Assembly (NCBI RefSeq): GCF_030297675.1
Contig: NZ_AP028142.1
Span: 310,001 to 374,000 of the forward strand
Reading direction: 5' to 3'
DNA: 64,000 nucleotides
From: Polynucleobacter sp. HIN11
Lineage (GTDB): Bacteria; Pseudomonadota; Gammaproteobacteria; Burkholderiales; Burkholderiaceae
The notes below the pieces were generated by a model, which saw nothing but the letters and a program-made list of their open reading frames with translations, was not told the origin of the DNA and did not search any database. Shown piece after piece: positions 53,346-61,639 of the stretch. The translations under genes and the position numbers were made by a program. Within the stretch, counting starts at the first letter, position 1; every line of letters begins with the position of its first letter.

Positions 53346-53866
53346 GATTGGAGGCTGGCAATCAAGGGGATAATTTTTTTCTCAATCGTATCCTTGGTGA
53401 GTGGCCCAATGTGTTTGAGGCGAATGACGCCAGAGCGATCAATCACAAAGGTTTCAGGAACCCCATAGACCCCATAATCAATTCCAACCTGTCCCTTCAT
53501 ATCGGATACCGAGAGTTGATAGGGGTCGCCGAATTGCTTGAGCCAAGCCTTGGCAGCTTCAGGCTTGTCTTTGTAATCAAGCCCAATCAGAGGTGTACTC
53601 TGAGTTTTAGCAAAGTCAACCAATAAAGGATGTTCATCACGACATGCCGCACACCACGAGGCCCAGACATTGAGAATCCATACCTGTCCCTTCATTTGGT
53701 CGGGAGAAAAACTCGCCTCCTCTTTACCGAGCACTGGTAGATTAAACATCGGGGCAGGTTTACCAATAAATGGCGATGGCACCTCACGCGGCTTCAGTTG
53801 TAAGCCGATTCCTAAAAAAATCAGCAGCACCAGAAAGATGACGAAGGGAATCAGGTAACGTCGCAT
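53342..53866 (-). CDS. ccmG: Cytochrome c maturation thioredoxin CcmG/DsbE
   Basis: A 174-aa membrane-anchored thioredoxin. N-terminal helix (RRYLIPFVIFLVLLIF), active site WASWCAACRDEHP and the cis-proline region GVPETFVID. It keeps the CcmH and apocytochrome thiols reduced. ATG 53866 is set one base after the ccmF stop. The open frame extends upstream but inside ccmF. Confidence 0.94.
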   Translation of the reverse strand: MRRYLIPFVIFLVLLIFLGIGLQLKPREVPSPFIGKPAPMFNLPVLGKEEASFSPDQMKGQVWILNVWASWCAACRDEHPLLVDFAKTQSTPLIGLDYKDKPEAAKAWLKQFGDPYQLSVSDMKGQVGIDYGVYGVPETFVIDRSGVIRLKHIGPLTKDTIEKKIIPLIASLQS

Positions 53867-53867
53867 C

Positions 53868-55805
53868 TTATGCTTCTTTCTTGCGATAGCGACGATCAGT
53901 AATCGCCAAGAAACCACCGAGAGCCATGAGGAAGCATCCGCCCCAGATCCAATCAACAAATGGTTTGTGATAAATACGCACACTCCATTCGTTTTCATTA
54001 ATTGGTTCTCCGAGTGATACATAGAGGTCGCGTGTCAGGCCAGAATCGATTGCTGCCTCGGTCATCGGCATTTGGCTTGCGGTGTAAATCCGTTTCTCGG
54101 GGAACAGGCTGGTTACTGGTTTGCCATTCTTGCTTACATCAAATTCACCCTGAATAGCCGCATAGTTAGGGCCATTGATGGTTTTTAAGCCAACCATTTT
54201 AAAGTCATAGCCACCTGACTGCGATACGCTGCCAATTTGCATTCGAACATCCTGCTCGGTTTCAAAGCCGCGCACTGCGGTAACACCAATGATAAATACC
54301 GCCACCCCAAAATGTGCCAGTAGCATGCCGTAGTAACCAGCCGGTTGAATACGTAGGTTTTGCCACCAGGTCTTACTTGGGTTAATCCTGGCGCGATCAA
54401 TTAATTGTGTGATACCAGAGCTAATAATCCAGGCAGCAATCAAAAGTCCAAAGCCGATCATTGGCGTCCAGGTATGCAACACGAGGGGGGCAATGATCGC
54501 AGAGATGGCGCTTGCTGCAAGTGCCCACTTCAATTTAGTAGCAAGTTCGATTGGAGGCGATTGGCGCCAGCGCGCAATTGGACCAACCCCCATTAAAAAT
54601 AATGCAGGCGTCATGAGTGGCACAAATACTGCCTCAAAGTAGGGCTCGCCCACTGAGATTTTGCCAAGGTTTAAGGCGTCCAAGATCAGGGGATAGAGCG
54701 TGCCTAGCAATACTGCGGCGGCGGCAACCAATAAGAGAACATTGTTAACGAGTAGCATGCCTTCGCGTGAGACGGTCTCAAAGTTACCCCCAATATTGGC
54801 CTTCGGGGCTCGCCATGCAAATAGCAATAAGGAGCCACCAACGATCAGACCTAAAAAGCCCAGAATAAATACGCCACGCTCAGGATCGGTGGCAAAGGCG
54901 TGGACCGAAGTGATCACGCCCGAGCGAACTAGGAAGGTTCCTAATAGTGATAGTGAGAAAGCCAAAATTGCCAATAGGGCGGTCCACATTTTGAAGCCAC
55001 CGCGTTTTTCAGTAACAGCAAGCGAGTGCATTAATGCAGTACCGACTAGCCAAGGCATAAAGGACGCATTTTCAACTGGGTCCCAGAACCACCATCCACC
55101 CCAACCGAGTTCGTAATATGCCCAAGCGCTACCAAGCGCAATACCAATGGTTAAGAAGCACCAGGCGGTAGTAACCCAAGGGCGCGACCAACGCGCCCAG
55201 GCGGCATCGAGTCGACCAGATAAAAGAGCGGCAATTGCGAATGCGAAAGCGACTGCTGAACCCACATAGCCCATGTATAAAAACGGCGGATGAATAATCA
55301 TCCCAGGGTCTTGCAGCAGAGGATTGAGATCGCGCCCTTCAGGAGCGGGAGGAAAAAGCCGATCAAAGGGATTCGAGGTCAAGATAGTAAATAACAAAAC
55401 ACCCACACTCAAAATACCCAACACAGCCAAAATGCGCGCAATCATTTTGTCTGGAAGGTGTTTTGAGAAAACAGCTACAGCCAAGGTCCAGGCTGCTAAC
55501 ATTAATGCCCATAACAAGATAGAGCCTTCATGGCCACCCCAGACGGCACAGATTCGATAAATCAGGGGCAAATTAGAATTAGAGTTTTGTGCCACATACA
55601 ACACACTGAAATCATTTTGAATGAAGTTCACTGTGAGGCAAACGAAGGCAATGGCGACCCAAATAAAGAGGGCCCAAGAGGCAGGTCTAGCAATGGCCAT
55701 GAGATGAGGGCGATTACTCTGCGCGCCCACCATTGGAAATACGGACAAGATCAGCGCAGTCACCAGCGCCAAGATCATTGCGTATTGGCCGATTTCTGCA
55801 ATCAT
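53868..55805 (-). CDS. ccmF: Heme lyase CcmF
   Basis: A 645-aa membrane protein with about fifteen helices. The WWD heme-handling motif reads WGGWWFWDPVENASFMPW near 235-255, and periplasmic His residues flank it. CcmF with CcmH attaches heme to CXXCH motifs. It overlaps ccmE at ATGA. Confidence 0.96.
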   Translation of the reverse strand: MIAEIGQYAMILALVTALILSVFPMVGAQSNRPHLMAIARPASWALFIWVAIAFVCLTVNFIQNDFSVLYVAQNSNSNLPLIYRICAVWGGHEGSILLWALMLAAWTLAVAVFSKHLPDKMIARILAVLGILSVGVLLFTILTSNPFDRLFPPAPEGRDLNPLLQDPGMIIHPPFLYMGYVGSAVAFAFAIAALLSGRLDAAWARWSRPWVTTAWCFLTIGIALGSAWAYYELGWGGWWFWDPVENASFMPWLVGTALMHSLAVTEKRGGFKMWTALLAILAFSLSLLGTFLVRSGVITSVHAFATDPERGVFILGFLGLIVGGSLLLFAWRAPKANIGGNFETVSREGMLLVNNVLLLVAAAAVLLGTLYPLILDALNLGKISVGEPYFEAVFVPLMTPALFLMGVGPIARWRQSPPIELATKLKWALAASAISAIIAPLVLHTWTPMIGFGLLIAAWIISSGITQLIDRARINPSKTWWQNLRIQPAGYYGMLLAHFGVAVFIIGVTAVRGFETEQDVRMQIGSVSQSGGYDFKMVGLKTINGPNYAAIQGEFDVSKNGKPVTSLFPEKRIYTASQMPMTEAAIDSGLTRDLYVSLGEPINENEWSVRIYHKPFVDWIWGGCFLMALGGFLAITDRRYRKKEA

Positions 55806-56275
55806 TTTTTACCCCCATACTCTTTCAGAGTGGGCGCTGCTTGAGGATCTTTTGATTTGGCTTTTTCAAGAGCCTCGGCGGCTTCGGGCGGCATATAGTT
55901 CTCATCATGCTTAGCAAGCACTTGTTTTGCCTGAAAGATTCCGTTTTGATTGAGCTGACCTTGAGCAACTACGCCCTTACCTTCCTTGAATAAATCTGGC
56001 AAAAGACCTTCGTATTGGACGGGGACGTCGTGTGCGGTATCGGTCACGACAAAGTTCACCTTCAGGCCGCCTGGGTCGCGAACAACGCTACCCTCTTTAA
56101 CCAGGCCGCCAATCCGAAATAGTTTGTTCTTCGGCGCCTCATTGGCATAAACCTGGGATGGGCTAAAAAAGAACACTAAATTACTTTGGAAGGTCTGCAA
56201 TACCAAATAGGCTGCAACACCTAATGAGGCCAGACCACCAGCGATCGCAAGACCGCGCTTTGTACGGGGTTTCAT
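55802..56275 (-). CDS. ccmE: Heme chaperone CcmE
   Basis: A 157-aa protein with one N-terminal helix and the beta-barrel heme chaperone domain. FRIGGLVKEGSV, VVAQGQLNQNGIFQAKQVLA and the covalent heme site LAKHDENYMPP with the conserved His and Tyr are visible. It carries heme from CcmC to CcmF. Confidence 0.95.
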   Translation of the reverse strand: MKPRTKRGLAIAGGLASLGVAAYLVLQTFQSNLVFFFSPSQVYANEAPKNKLFRIGGLVKEGSVVRDPGGLKVNFVVTDTAHDVPVQYEGLLPDLFKEGKGVVAQGQLNQNGIFQAKQVLAKHDENYMPPEAAEALEKAKSKDPQAAPTLKEYGGKK

Positions 56276-56323
56276 AACCCCCTATTTTGCCTAATTTCTT
56301 TTGGGCTCGCGAATTTCAGAAAT

Positions 56324-56470
56324 TAGGGTTTTTCGAAGGGCCTTATTCCGACTTCGTAGCAGGGCTATCTCAATCACCAGCGCCAAAATTGTGACCAGGT
56401 AAGACCCCCAAACAAAGAGGGCATAGCCACCCATGTGAAGAAAGTCGGAGAAGCTTGACCAATAAAGCAT
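56324..56470 (-). CDS. ccmD: Heme exporter accessory protein CcmD
   Basis: A 48-aa single-helix protein read by hand from the minus strand: MLYWSSFSDFLHMGGYALFV, helix, then a basic end LLRSRNKAF. This is the classic CcmD pattern (F-MGGYA-VW). The start ATG 56470 overlaps the ccmC stop (TAATG), with AGGAGG in the end of ccmC. CcmD stabilises the CcmABC-CcmE complex. About 50 nt separate its stop from ccmE. Confidence 0.9.
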
Positions 56471-57207
56471 TACAGAACCTCCTTGACCCAGTCGGCATGG
56501 CGCTCCCGGTCTAGAATGAGATTACGACACCGATACAGGGCAACTGCAATTGAATACATCCAAAAAGCAAAAACCATGATGAGCATCCCAGTTAACATCT
56601 GTGTGGCCATCGTAGGGGCTTTAGTCAAACTGACAGACGCCCCCTGATGGAGAGTATTCCACCATTTAACCGAGAAATAAATGATGGGGACGTTGATTAC
56701 CCCCACAATAGCTAATAATGCTGCGCTACGATCGGCCTTGCGAACATCTTCAATCGAGGCATGTAATGATAAGAAGCCAAAATATAGAAAAAGCAATACG
56801 AGCTCTGAGGTGAGGCGAGCGTCCCAGACCCACCAGGTACCCCAGGTTGGCTTGCCCCAAACGGCACCGGTCCACAAGGCAATAAAGGTCATGATAGCTC
56901 CTGTGGGGGCTAGGGATAGGGCTAGCATACTAGCTAAGCGCGCATTAAAAATGAGACCAATCGCTGCCCAAAATGCCATGACCAGATAAATTAACATCGA
57001 CATCCAAGCTGCAGGAACATGGATAAAAATAATGCGATACGAGTCACCCTGTTGATGATCGGTGGGAGCAATACCTAAGCCGATTACTAAACCAATGATG
57101 GTCAGGATCACACCGCTCACCACAAACCAAGGGATTAGCGATCCAGCAAGCCCATAAAAACGTTGGGGGGCTGCAAACTTAAACCAATTTAGATTGAGTA
57201 AAGACAA
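56470..57207 (-). CDS. ccmC: Heme exporter protein CcmC
   Basis: A 245-aa protein with six helices and the WWD motif WGKPTWGTWWVWDARLTSE near 120-140, preceded by HVPAAWMS, which carries a heme-ligand His. It hands heme to CcmE. It ends in the ccmD start codon and lies 63 nt behind ccmB. Confidence 0.95.
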   Translation of the reverse strand: MSLLNLNWFKFAAPQRFYGLAGSLIPWFVVSGVILTIIGLVIGLGIAPTDHQQGDSYRIIFIHVPAAWMSMLIYLVMAFWAAIGLIFNARLASMLALSLAPTGAIMTFIALWTGAVWGKPTWGTWWVWDARLTSELVLLFLYFGFLSLHASIEDVRKADRSAALLAIVGVINVPIIYFSVKWWNTLHQGASVSLTKAPTMATQMLTGMLIMVFAFWMYSIAVALYRCRNLILDRERHADWVKEVL

Positions 57208-57270
57208 AGTTAAAACCTAACAGATGAATAAACTGAAAGGTATTGTAAGTCGATTGCGGGTGATCGTCTT

Positions 57271-57957
57271 TTATTCCAGGGCAATCCGAATGCTAGCTGC
57301 GCTGGCAAAGGGGGCTAAAAATAATGCGAGTGCGAGCATGGCGCCAAGTAAAGAAAAATGGGCCGCCACTCCAAGGCCGCTCTGGTAGGACTCCACCGCC
57401 CCGGCTCCAAAGATAAGAACGGGACTGACCAAGGGCAAAATGATCAGGGCCAGCAGGGTCCCACTGCCACGACTGGCTAAGGTTAAACCGGCGCCTATAG
57501 AGCCGATTAGGCTCAGTAGAGGTGTTCCCAGTAGAAGGGATAGAAATAAAACACCGACCGTATCGATTGGTAAATTAAATTGCAAAGCAAGGATCGGAGA
57601 AATTAAAGTTAGCAATAGGCCGCTACTTATCCAATGTGCAATCGTTTTGGCTAGCACTACGAGAGGCAGTGGAAGGGCGGTTAAGGCAATTTGGTCCAAA
57701 GACCCATCGATAAAATCCTCTGAAAAAATTTTGTGAAGCGATAACATGGCCGCCAGTAGGGCGGCAATCCAAAGGATTCCCGGCGCAATTTGCATCAAGA
57801 GGTTTTGCTCTGGCCCAATACCCAGCGGAAAAAGACTCGCCACTACAGCAAAGAAGATGAGGGCAGCAAGACTATCACTTTTGCGGCGAAGCGCGAGACG
57901 TAGGTCGCGCGTAATCACACCTAGAAAGATTGTAAATCCGGAAGCACTTTGGCTCAT
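57271..57957 (-). CDS. ccmB: Heme exporter protein CcmB
   Basis: A 228-aa membrane protein with six helices. Family stretches: ITRDLRLALRRKSDSL at the start, IFSEDFIDGSLDQIALT and LVVLAKTIAHWISSGL. It forms the membrane part of the CcmAB complex. ATG 57957 overlaps the ccmA stop (ATGA). The open frame to 57978 lies inside ccmA. Confidence 0.94.
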   Translation of the reverse strand: MSQSASGFTIFLGVITRDLRLALRRKSDSLAALIFFAVVASLFPLGIGPEQNLLMQIAPGILWIAALLAAMLSLHKIFSEDFIDGSLDQIALTALPLPLVVLAKTIAHWISSGLLLTLISPILALQFNLPIDTVGVLFLSLLLGTPLLSLIGSIGAGLTLASRGSGTLLALIILPLVSPVLIFGAGAVESYQSGLGVAAHFSLLGAMLALALFLAPFASAASIRIALE

Positions 57958-58580
57958 AGTTCCAATCGAATTACACAAGGTTCGCTATCGATCTGTAGCT
58001 CTTGATGGCTACTGAGTGCCACGATTCCTCCATGATTGACATGGTTGATTAATAAGCTTTGTAGCGCAAGGTTTGCTTCTCGATCCAGGGCATTAAATGG
58101 TTCATCCAAAACCCAAATGGATTTTGGATGTGGCAAGTGTAGGCGACTAAGTGCGATACGTTGTTTTTGACCTTGCGATAGGGTGCGAATAAAACGATGG
58201 GCTTGGCGATCTAAACCCGCTGCGCGCAGAGCGAACATAGCCTCATCATCAGAGACCGATTGACCGCCTAGTAATGCCAATGACATTAGATTCTCGATTG
58301 CGCTGAAGTCTGGCTTCAAGGCGGGGATGTGCCCAAGATAAATCAGCTCAGTATGAAATTGATCTCGGTCCTCAGTGATTGGATCCGATCCCCAAAAAAC
58401 TTGACCAGCATGGGGTAATAGTAGGCCACAAAGAATACGTAGGAGACTGGATTTACCTGAACCATTATCTCCAGAGATGCGCAGAATAGACCCTGGTTTG
58501 ATTTCAAGATGGAGATCTTCAAATAAGGTACGACCTCCACGCACGCATGAAATGGACTCAAGCCGTAACGATTTAGACAT
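57954..58580 (-). CDS. ccmA: Heme exporter ATP-binding protein CcmA
   Basis: A 208-aa ABC ATPase. Walker A GDNGSGKSS near 40, signature TLSQGQKQRIALSRL, Walker B WVLDEPFNALD. It energises release of holo-CcmE. It is the first gene of ccmABCDEFGHI, 6 nt behind the M23 peptidase gene, and no clear promoter lies between, so the operon may be read from within or before that gene. Confidence 0.94.
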   Translation of the reverse strand: MSKSLRLESISCVRGGRTLFEDLHLEIKPGSILRISGDNGSGKSSLLRILCGLLLPHAGQVFWGSDPITEDRDQFHTELIYLGHIPALKPDFSAIENLMSLALLGGQSVSDDEAMFALRAAGLDRQAHRFIRTLSQGQKQRIALSRLHLPHPKSIWVLDEPFNALDREANLALQSLLINHVNHGGIVALSSHQELQIDSEPCVIRLEL

Positions 58581-58586
58581 GCGTAC

Positions 58587-60026
58587 TCATTCTTTAGGGA
58601 TGCTGCCTAACATTAACAGCTGCTTGGTGAACGAGCCACTATCGCTTGGGCGCATCGTCCACAAATCCAGCTGAATTTTTGGGTTATAGAGATCCACATA
58701 GATGCCATTCTTTCGTAATTCATAATGCAAATGGGGGCCGGTGGAACGACCAGTCGAGCCAACGTAGCCGATCTCCATGCCGCGCCGAATATTATTGCCG
58801 ACGACTAATTCATTATTGTAATTACTCAAGTGGGCGTAATAGGTTCGATAGTTGCCTGGATGGTCAATGATGATGAGTTTGCCGTACGCTCCGCTGTAAC
58901 CAAGAAAAGCCACTTTCCCATTCGCTACGCTAAATACTGGCGTACCAGTTGGCGCTGCATAGTCAATACCCATATGAGTTCGATAGCGTCGGTCTTTGCC
59001 TTGGGCTTGTGGATTATTGGGATTGGTTCGGGAGCGAATTGGAACCTGTCCAACGCCCCGCGAGATCCGTCGATAGCTTAGAGGATTAGTCCAAAAGCTA
59101 CGTTCAATGGAGTCACCGCTGGCGGTAAAGAATGATCCCGGAATATCATCACGATCCAACCAAAACGCATCGGCTAGCACTTGATTGGTTGCGGGATTCA
59201 AAATCTCGACTGCCCAAATTTGTGCCCAGCGATCCCGGGTACCAAAATCAACGATGACGCGCACTTGCTTTGGGCTGTTTCCAAGTGAGGCAGAGTCATC
59301 TGGATAAAGTTGCTTCACGATCGAGTTGAGTTCCCAGGCAAGCTCAACTGGTAACTTATCCCCTAAACGTTGGGGTTCATAGAGAACCTCTTGCAAGGGA
59401 ATAAATAGCTCTGTCCAAAACTGCATTTGACCAACAAGGTTTTCTTCTTGAACGAGGTATCCCCCAAACCCCGAGGCAGTAAAAGTCAAAATCTGAGATT
59501 TCTCATTCCTACTTGGCCCATTCATGATGCTAAGTGACTCAAGGCGTCCGCGTTTTCCGAAAGCAACCACATAAGGGATGCATGGACCATTTACGGAGTC
59601 GAAGAACCGACCCGTTTGATTCTTGAAGTACTCTAAAAACTCAGGATCGTTGATTCCAATTCGGCTGGGAAGATTGCCCTCTCGAAATCCTCGCTTTAGA
59701 CAGCCGCGTTGGACCTGAAAATCAGGCACCGCATCGAACTGACTGTACTCTTCGGTGCCGGGATCAGTGAGTTGCTGATTTTGCTCTGCAGCCGATTTGC
59801 TTTGCAAGCCCGAGCTACCACCACCTACTTTACCTTGCGCTCGTTGATTAACCTGAATCCCTTTTTGGGGAGCAAGCACTTTTTTGTTAGCGGGATTCGA
59901 TTTGGTGTTTTCATTGGATTGAGACAGCGCGATCTGACTGCAAAGTATCAGACCAATTCCAAGACATACTTTGCCCAAAAGGACCAAAGATCGAACACTG
60001 AATCGAGAGGTATGGGTTTGATACAC
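58587..60026 (-). CDS. Exported M23-family metallopeptidase
   Basis: A 479-aa protein with a signal peptide (KVCLGIGLILCSQIALSQ). After a long N-terminal region follows an M23 LytM domain with zinc ligands in THMGIDYAAPTGTPVF near 345 and GPHLHYELRKNG near 425. All ligands are intact, so it may cut peptidoglycan cross-links as an endopeptidase. Its place before ccmA looks accidental. Confidence 0.92.
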   Translation of the reverse strand: MYQTHTSRFSVRSLVLLGKVCLGIGLILCSQIALSQSNENTKSNPANKKVLAPQKGIQVNQRAQGKVGGGSSGLQSKSAAEQNQQLTDPGTEEYSQFDAVPDFQVQRGCLKRGFREGNLPSRIGINDPEFLEYFKNQTGRFFDSVNGPCIPYVVAFGKRGRLESLSIMNGPSRNEKSQILTFTASGFGGYLVQEENLVGQMQFWTELFIPLQEVLYEPQRLGDKLPVELAWELNSIVKQLYPDDSASLGNSPKQVRVIVDFGTRDRWAQIWAVEILNPATNQVLADAFWLDRDDIPGSFFTASGDSIERSFWTNPLSYRRISRGVGQVPIRSRTNPNNPQAQGKDRRYRTHMGIDYAAPTGTPVFSVANGKVAFLGYSGAYGKLIIIDHPGNYRTYYAHLSNYNNELVVGNNIRRGMEIGYVGSTGRSTGPHLHYELRKNGIYVDLYNPKIQLDLWTMRPSDSGSFTKQLLMLGSIPKE

Positions 60027-60140
60027 ACCTCAATTATCCAATATCATGAGAGGAAATCGAGGCATTTATGCCGTAGTGCAACAATTTTGCATCTAAAAAC
60101 TAAGTATGATCAGGCATTGACTTCAAGGGAGCGGTAATCG

Positions 60141-60398
60141 ATGCAAGCCGTGATGATTCGTTTGATGACCGCCGCCTGTGTATTTAGTATCCCTTCCTCG
60201 CAGGCGTTGGCCAAGAGCTGCTCAGAACAGCTGGCCCCACAAAACACCGCCCGCCCAGGGTCCAAGCCGGTGAGTTATGACGATTGTGTCAAACAAGCTC
60301 GCATCGATTGTGAGCGCACTGCACGAGATCGTAGATTGATCGACGTTGCCAAAGAGAGTTTTATGAAACGCTGTCTCGCAGAATCCATCGGCAAATAA
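60141..60398 (+). CDS. Small exported protein of unknown function
   Basis: An 85-aa protein with a signal peptide (RLMTAACVFSIPSSQALA, cleavage before KSCSEQ). The mature part has four cysteines (in SCSEQ, DDCVKQ, DCERT and KRCLAE), suggesting disulfides. The C-terminal end faintly resembles PsiF-type repeats but not enough to name it. GGGAG at 8-9 nt supports ATG 60141. Confidence 0.6.
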   Translation: MQAVMIRLMTAACVFSIPSSQALAKSCSEQLAPQNTARPGSKPVSYDDCVKQARIDCERTARDRRLIDVAKESFMKRCLAESIGK

Positions 60399-60402
60399 TC
60401 GC

Positions 60403-60432
60403 TACAATCATTTTCTTTTATTGGTTAACCAA
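60403..60432 (+). promoter_or_regulatory. Promoter and GntR-like operator of the enolase-superfamily gene
   Basis: TACAAT (60403-60408) is a good -10 hexamer. About 12 nt behind lies TTGGTTAACCAA (60421-60432), a perfect 12-bp palindrome of the TTGGT-NN-ACCAA form used by FCD-type GntR regulators. A regulator there would block the start of transcription. GAGG just behind it is the SD for ATG 60445. Confidence 0.55.
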
Positions 60433-60444
60433 AAAGAGGAAAAA

Positions 60445-61581
60445 ATGCCAATTATTGAATCCGTTCAAGTGGCCAGCGTGCCAGTTCCATTAGATGTTGT
60501 GACATCGTTTGCGACTCGGACTGTGAGTGAGCGCCATTACTGCATCGTTAAAGTTCGCAGTAAAGATGGTTACGAGGGGGTTGGATTCTGTTACGTGGGA
60601 TCTGCCGCGGGCAGTATCGCCAAAGTCGCCGTTGAGCAATTGTTGGCTCCTAAATTGATTGGGCAGAATAGCCATCGCAGTGAAGGTCTGTGGTCTGAGA
60701 TGTATGCAGAATCCATTTTGCAAGGTCGTTCGGGCTCTGTGATGCGTGGCATCTCGATTCTGGATACTGCAATTTGGGATCTCAATGCCCGCTCAGTTGG
60801 TTTACCTCTCCATCAATACTTGGGATGCGTGGTAGATGATCGCGTCCCTGCTTATGCCAGCGGTGGCTACTATTTAGAAGGTAAAACCCCAGCGAAATTA
60901 GGCAAGGAGATGGAATCGTTTGTAAAGCTCGGCTTTAAGGCGGTGAAGATGAAAGTGGGTCGTCTATCCCCTCGCGAGGAGGAGGCTCGAGTCAAAGCCG
61001 CTCGCAGTGCAGTCGGCGATGATGTCCTTTTAACGCTCGATGCAAATAATGCTTGGCGCGATTTGCCAACGGCGATGGAGTATGTGCGCCGCTTTGAGAA
61101 ATACAATCCTTATTGGTTGGAGGAGCCATTTTCTCCCGATGCCATTGATTTGCATGCCCGCTTAGCAAAAAATACGTCCATTACGATCGCCACTGGTGAA
61201 ATTGAGGTAGGTCGTTGGCGCTTTCGTGAGTTGGTGGATGCCGGTGGCGCAACTATTTTGCAGGCGGATGCGGCAGTGTGTGGCGGTATTAGTGAATTCA
61301 GACGCATTGCTGCGTATGCAGATTCCAAAGGGATTACGGTTTGCCCGCACTGGTTCCATGATTTGCATGCACCCTTAGTCGCGGCAACACCCAATGCTCG
61401 TTTCGTCGAGTTTTTCCCAGATAACCAAGTCTTAAACTTCCGACGCCTTATTAACAAGCAGTTGGCATTTAAGAGTGGTGATCTGATCTTGCATAAAACA
61501 CCAGGATTGGGATTTGAGTTTGACGAAGCTGCGGTGAAGAAATACGCCGGCAAATCAGCTTGGACCACAATCAAAAAATAG
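60445..61581 (+). CDS. Enolase-superfamily (mandelate racemase/muconate lactonising type) enzyme
   Basis: A 378-aa enzyme. Lys pair in KAVKMKVGR near 167, metal ligands in LDANNAW near 198, WLEEPF near 225 and ATGEIEVG near 250, and His in CPHWFHDLHA near 302. These give the mandelate-racemase or sugar-acid dehydratase arrangement. The substrate is an alpha-hydroxy or sugar acid, not determined. A TTG at 60421 is open upstream but falls in the operator, so ATG 60445 is chosen. The convergent TRAP transporter may bring in the substrate. Confidence 0.88.
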   Translation: MPIIESVQVASVPVPLDVVTSFATRTVSERHYCIVKVRSKDGYEGVGFCYVGSAAGSIAKVAVEQLLAPKLIGQNSHRSEGLWSEMYAESILQGRSGSVMRGISILDTAIWDLNARSVGLPLHQYLGCVVDDRVPAYASGGYYLEGKTPAKLGKEMESFVKLGFKAVKMKVGRLSPREEEARVKAARSAVGDDVLLTLDANNAWRDLPTAMEYVRRFEKYNPYWLEEPFSPDAIDLHARLAKNTSITIATGEIEVGRWRFRELVDAGGATILQADAAVCGGISEFRRIAAYADSKGITVCPHWFHDLHAPLVAATPNARFVEFFPDNQVLNFRRLINKQLAFKSGDLILHKTPGLGFEFDEAAVKKYAGKSAWTTIKK

Positions 61582-61597
61582 TACGAAACGAATCATA

Positions 61598-61626
61598 AAA
61601 AAGCCGCTTGATGAAAGCGGCTTTTT
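61598..61626. terminator. Bidirectional rho-independent terminator
   Basis: A 12-bp stem AAAAAGCCGCTT (61598-61609) / AAGCGGCTTTTT (61615-61626) with a 5-nt loop and T-runs on both strands. It separates the convergent enolase-superfamily and TRAP permease genes. Confidence 0.88.
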
Positions 61627-61639
61627 GATTGATGACCCT

